Assembly (NCBI GenBank): GCA_014885115.2
Contig: WKLE02001315.1
Coordinates: 10,100-28,617, forward strand
Direction of reading: 5' to 3'
From: Asterionellopsis glacialis
Taxonomy: Eukaryota > Bacillariophyta > Plagiogrammaphyceae > Rhaphoneidales > Asterionellopsidaceae
DNA length: 18,518 nt
This document shows, in pieces, positions 17,401 through 18,518 of this stretch (the stretch's first letter is position 1; every line of letters starts with the position of its first letter). The position numbers were made by a program, and so were the translations under genes. Under the pieces are notes generated by a model. That model was given only the letters and a program-made list of their open reading frames with translations, had not been told where the DNA came from and ran no database searches.

Positions 17401-17528
17401 CACGAGCGCAAGTTTCCATGCAGCAAAATAATGGCCAAGGAGGCGAAGGAGGTGGAGTTGTATTGAAAATTGCAGTACGCAGTGAAGACTCCGAACTTTC
17501 TTTGATAGTAATAAACTGCATTAACTAG
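14433..17528 (+). CDS. COPG: Coatomer (COPI) gamma subunit, copy 2
   Basis: It encodes 1031 residues from the ATG at 14433; the frame extends a few codons upstream only to a GTG. The order of parts is as in copy 1: adaptin-type trunk (about 45-640, with EKAAVLQDARMF, DVIIVTSCLTKDMT and AIERYVKQAIVD), a linker, the appendage from YEIPELASFG (about 762) and the C-terminal subdomain at about 920-1031 with GMQPCDGTG and MLHLSGVF. It is about 66 residues longer than copy 1. The additions include a polar segment after LLRLQDLAKQQ (about residues 90-120), a Met/Asn/Gly-rich stretch in the linker (about 715-745) and a Gly-rich loop near the C-terminus (NNGQGGEGGG). Codon use differs from copy 1: ATA (Ile) and CGA (Arg) are common. 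All conserved blocks remain, so it is likely functional, perhaps at lower or different expression. It is a diverged paralogue in the same orientation. Confidence 0.95.
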   Translation: MAATSDSVLKEIGDLVENILLGDQPEDEHGDGTHQDKDKNGQPHLKNLYDNLEKAAVLQDARMFHDDIAVREDPVRCCRILCQLLRLQDLAKQQVGNRNTPKSNDYSKSNNIQYQTLTTTEATDIFFGCTKLFVSTDASLRRLVYLFLKEIYVLCDPNDVIIVTSCLTKDMTCDVDLYRANALRVLSRIIDSSMLGAIERYVKQAIVDNSPYVASAALVSAIHLFQSSTDCAAICKRWITETQQAIESGKNAQMLQFHGIAFLYQIKAHDRLGVSKLITQYSSTKSSSATSNEDMLLQKSPLAIVCLIRYTSKLLHDEVTSGRIQTEGSISNASQICRDGFQFLQSCLLTAKTDMVVYEAARAICMLPNTEPADLHAAIQVLNVYLTSEKSCPKLAAIQTLALVANRYPRLVSKCYDELKRLVSDPNKTIATLAVTTLLKTGTEDSIGALMPKISSFMRHADDEYRITVVRALQQLCLTYPDQHELFVSFLYDFLRDDGGFEFKNTIVSTVATLMKAVPESTTSSLFYLADFIEDCEYMNLSIRLIHLIGELCPTSTEAPARYIPYIYNRILLEKPEIRAAAVMTLGKIASQCPSLRTSILVLLRKSLVDDDDETRDRASMLVSILEKAVATNPYVAPDIDNTEPEEIPPDIPVEDDVAACAFGSPLPMSFDKLERSMRAYMSTPGMMETSEPITLDTLPVMEDTPEEQAEAKAHDTSTMMMNGEMVNGGMMGLVGTSTNTNGSGASLDEKNKRRIEPADVLYEIPELASFGRVFRSCSPVQLTESETEYVVHCTKHMFLDHVILQFVVENTIDTQRLDNVRVSLDIHDSLDGVDQYEAIGEIPASGIKYGDTGNCFTILKRNMDAPLTSCSISCELKFTAVLIDETSGEEIGDSYDEEFACEDFDINPSDYIAKVSRKDFRQAWESTGGDNEVMEKFALPFKNHQEAVEKIIAVLGMQPCDGTGLIKKEGKPHMLHLSGVFVDGKTILARAQVSMQQNNGQGGEGGGVVLKIAVRSEDSELSLIVINCIN

Positions 17529-17746
17529 AAATAATTGCCGGCTCGCTCTTCTCTCACTTGTGAGTATAGCCATGTGGCTGGTTGTGTAGTACCCTATGAG
17601 ATTTATTGTCTCTGTATTCACATTGTTTATCTGTTTGCCAAACCAATTACTCTGCACGTTTCGCCCATAAATTCATGCTGTCACTTCTAACGGACGGTGG
17701 TCGAAACTTTATCTTTCATAAGGACAGAATTAATTGAAATCTTTTA

Positions 17747-18518
17747 GCTTGAATGAAGCCACATCTACACGTAATTCATCTATCAATTCTTTTGATCATG
17801 TAGAGGCAGGAAATGTAGCTAATCGTAACTTTGACGACCACACTATTGAAACTCAAAGTTTATCAACGCAAGAATCACAACAACGACAACGAAATGAACA
17901 CTTGGACTTGGTCAGTGCATTTCTTGTACAAGATGAACCTCCCAGTATTGACATACCTTATGCTACACAGAATCAAGATTCAGGAGCATCAGCTATAGCC
18001 GAAGCAACAGTTGTGGATGCTAAGAAAAAACGGAAACAAATCATTTTTTGGTGGTAGCCTTCTTTGTGTTTGGTACTGTGGGTGGTGTGGTAGCTGCTAT
18101 CCTTCTCTTGAAAGGAGATGGCACGACACAAGATTTCCAACCTACTTTATCTCCTCAACCAACAGAATCTCCAATGTCATCCATTTCCCCAACACAAACA
18201 CCTACAACTGCTCTCATGCAACTAACGTGGTTCCAAGTTGGAGAAGACGTTGATGGTCTAAGCAACAATGATCAAGCTGGTAGGTGTGTTGCATTATCTG
18301 ATAGTGGACTTGTCCTTGCCGTAGGCGCAGAAAAAAATGGTGATGAAAACAAAGGTCATGCTCGGTTGTTCCAACTAAATCCCAAAACAAAGTTATGGGA
18401 AAAGATGGGGCAATCATTGGAAGGTGAACGTGGCAAGGATCAGTTTGGTAGAGCAATATCATTGTCCAATGATGCGTTTACTGTTGCTATTGGGTCCCAT
18501 GACAATGATGGTGATGTC
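17747..18518 (+). CDS. Partial single-pass membrane protein with FG-GAP-like repeats; apparent frameshift, start not visible
   Basis: One frame (about 17747-18048) encodes a polar, Ser/Gln-rich N-terminal region ending KKKRKQIIF and then stops at 18055-18057. From about 18048 the next frame is open to the window end. It encodes a hydrophobic membrane segment (LVVAFFVFGTVGGVVAAILL), a Ser/Thr/Pro-rich stalk and two repeat starts containing ALSDSGLVLAVGA and SLSNDAFTVAIGSHDND. These resemble the FG-GAP/integrin-alpha-like beta-propeller repeats of large diatom surface protein families. The join falls in a run of six T at 18044-18049; one extra T would restore one frame. The N-terminal frame has no ATG. 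CTTTTAG at 17740-17746 looks like a splice acceptor, so the start may lie in an upstream exon. The gene could be intact with an assembly error, a pseudogene, or frameshifted during translation. A surface adhesion or recognition role is only inferred. Confidence 0.65.

Overview
The window looks like nuclear DNA of a diatom or a close stramenopile alga. It is AT-rich, the genes carry no obvious introns, and two predicted proteins start with a signal peptide followed by a Phe-centred cleavage motif (HS-FAP, VSG-FG). That layout is typical of the bipartite plastid presequence of algae with a red-derived complex plastid. Long in-frame Asn/Thr/Gln/Ser tracts and the FG-GAP-like repeat protein at the right edge also fit. 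The species cannot be named from the sequence.

Layout, left to right. 1-1917 (minus): one uninterrupted frame of 639 codons, open at the left edge, low-complexity and probably nuclear. 3065-4129 (minus): plastid PAP/fibrillin lipid-associated protein. 5264-8161 (plus): coatomer gamma subunit. 8731-9384 (minus): superoxide reductase with all metal ligands, a plastid presequence and a twin-arginine thylakoid-lumen signal. 10209-11510 (minus): secreted protein with three META/HslJ-type domains. 12179-13396 (minus): SLC35B/UAA-type nucleotide-sugar or PAPS transporter. 14433-17528 (plus): a second coatomer gamma subunit. 17747-18518 (plus): N-terminal part of a single-pass membrane protein with FG-GAP-like repeats; it has no visible start codon, carries an apparent one-base frameshift, and is open at the right edge.

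The two gamma-COP genes point the same way and enclose three minus-strand genes, so they may come from a local or segmental duplication followed by strong divergence. They differ in codon use, yet share patches of near-identical DNA. COPI, the transporter and the secreted META protein all belong to the secretory route, but this gives no evidence of a shared pathway or operon. Fibrillin and superoxide reductase would both act in the plastid.

The most notable observations are a complete superoxide reductase predicted to reach the thylakoid lumen, with unusual spacing of two histidine ligands; the paired gamma-COP genes; the triple META protein; a 9-base motif shared by three upstream regions; and the frameshifted edge gene. 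I found no tRNA, rRNA, CRISPR array or intact mobile element.
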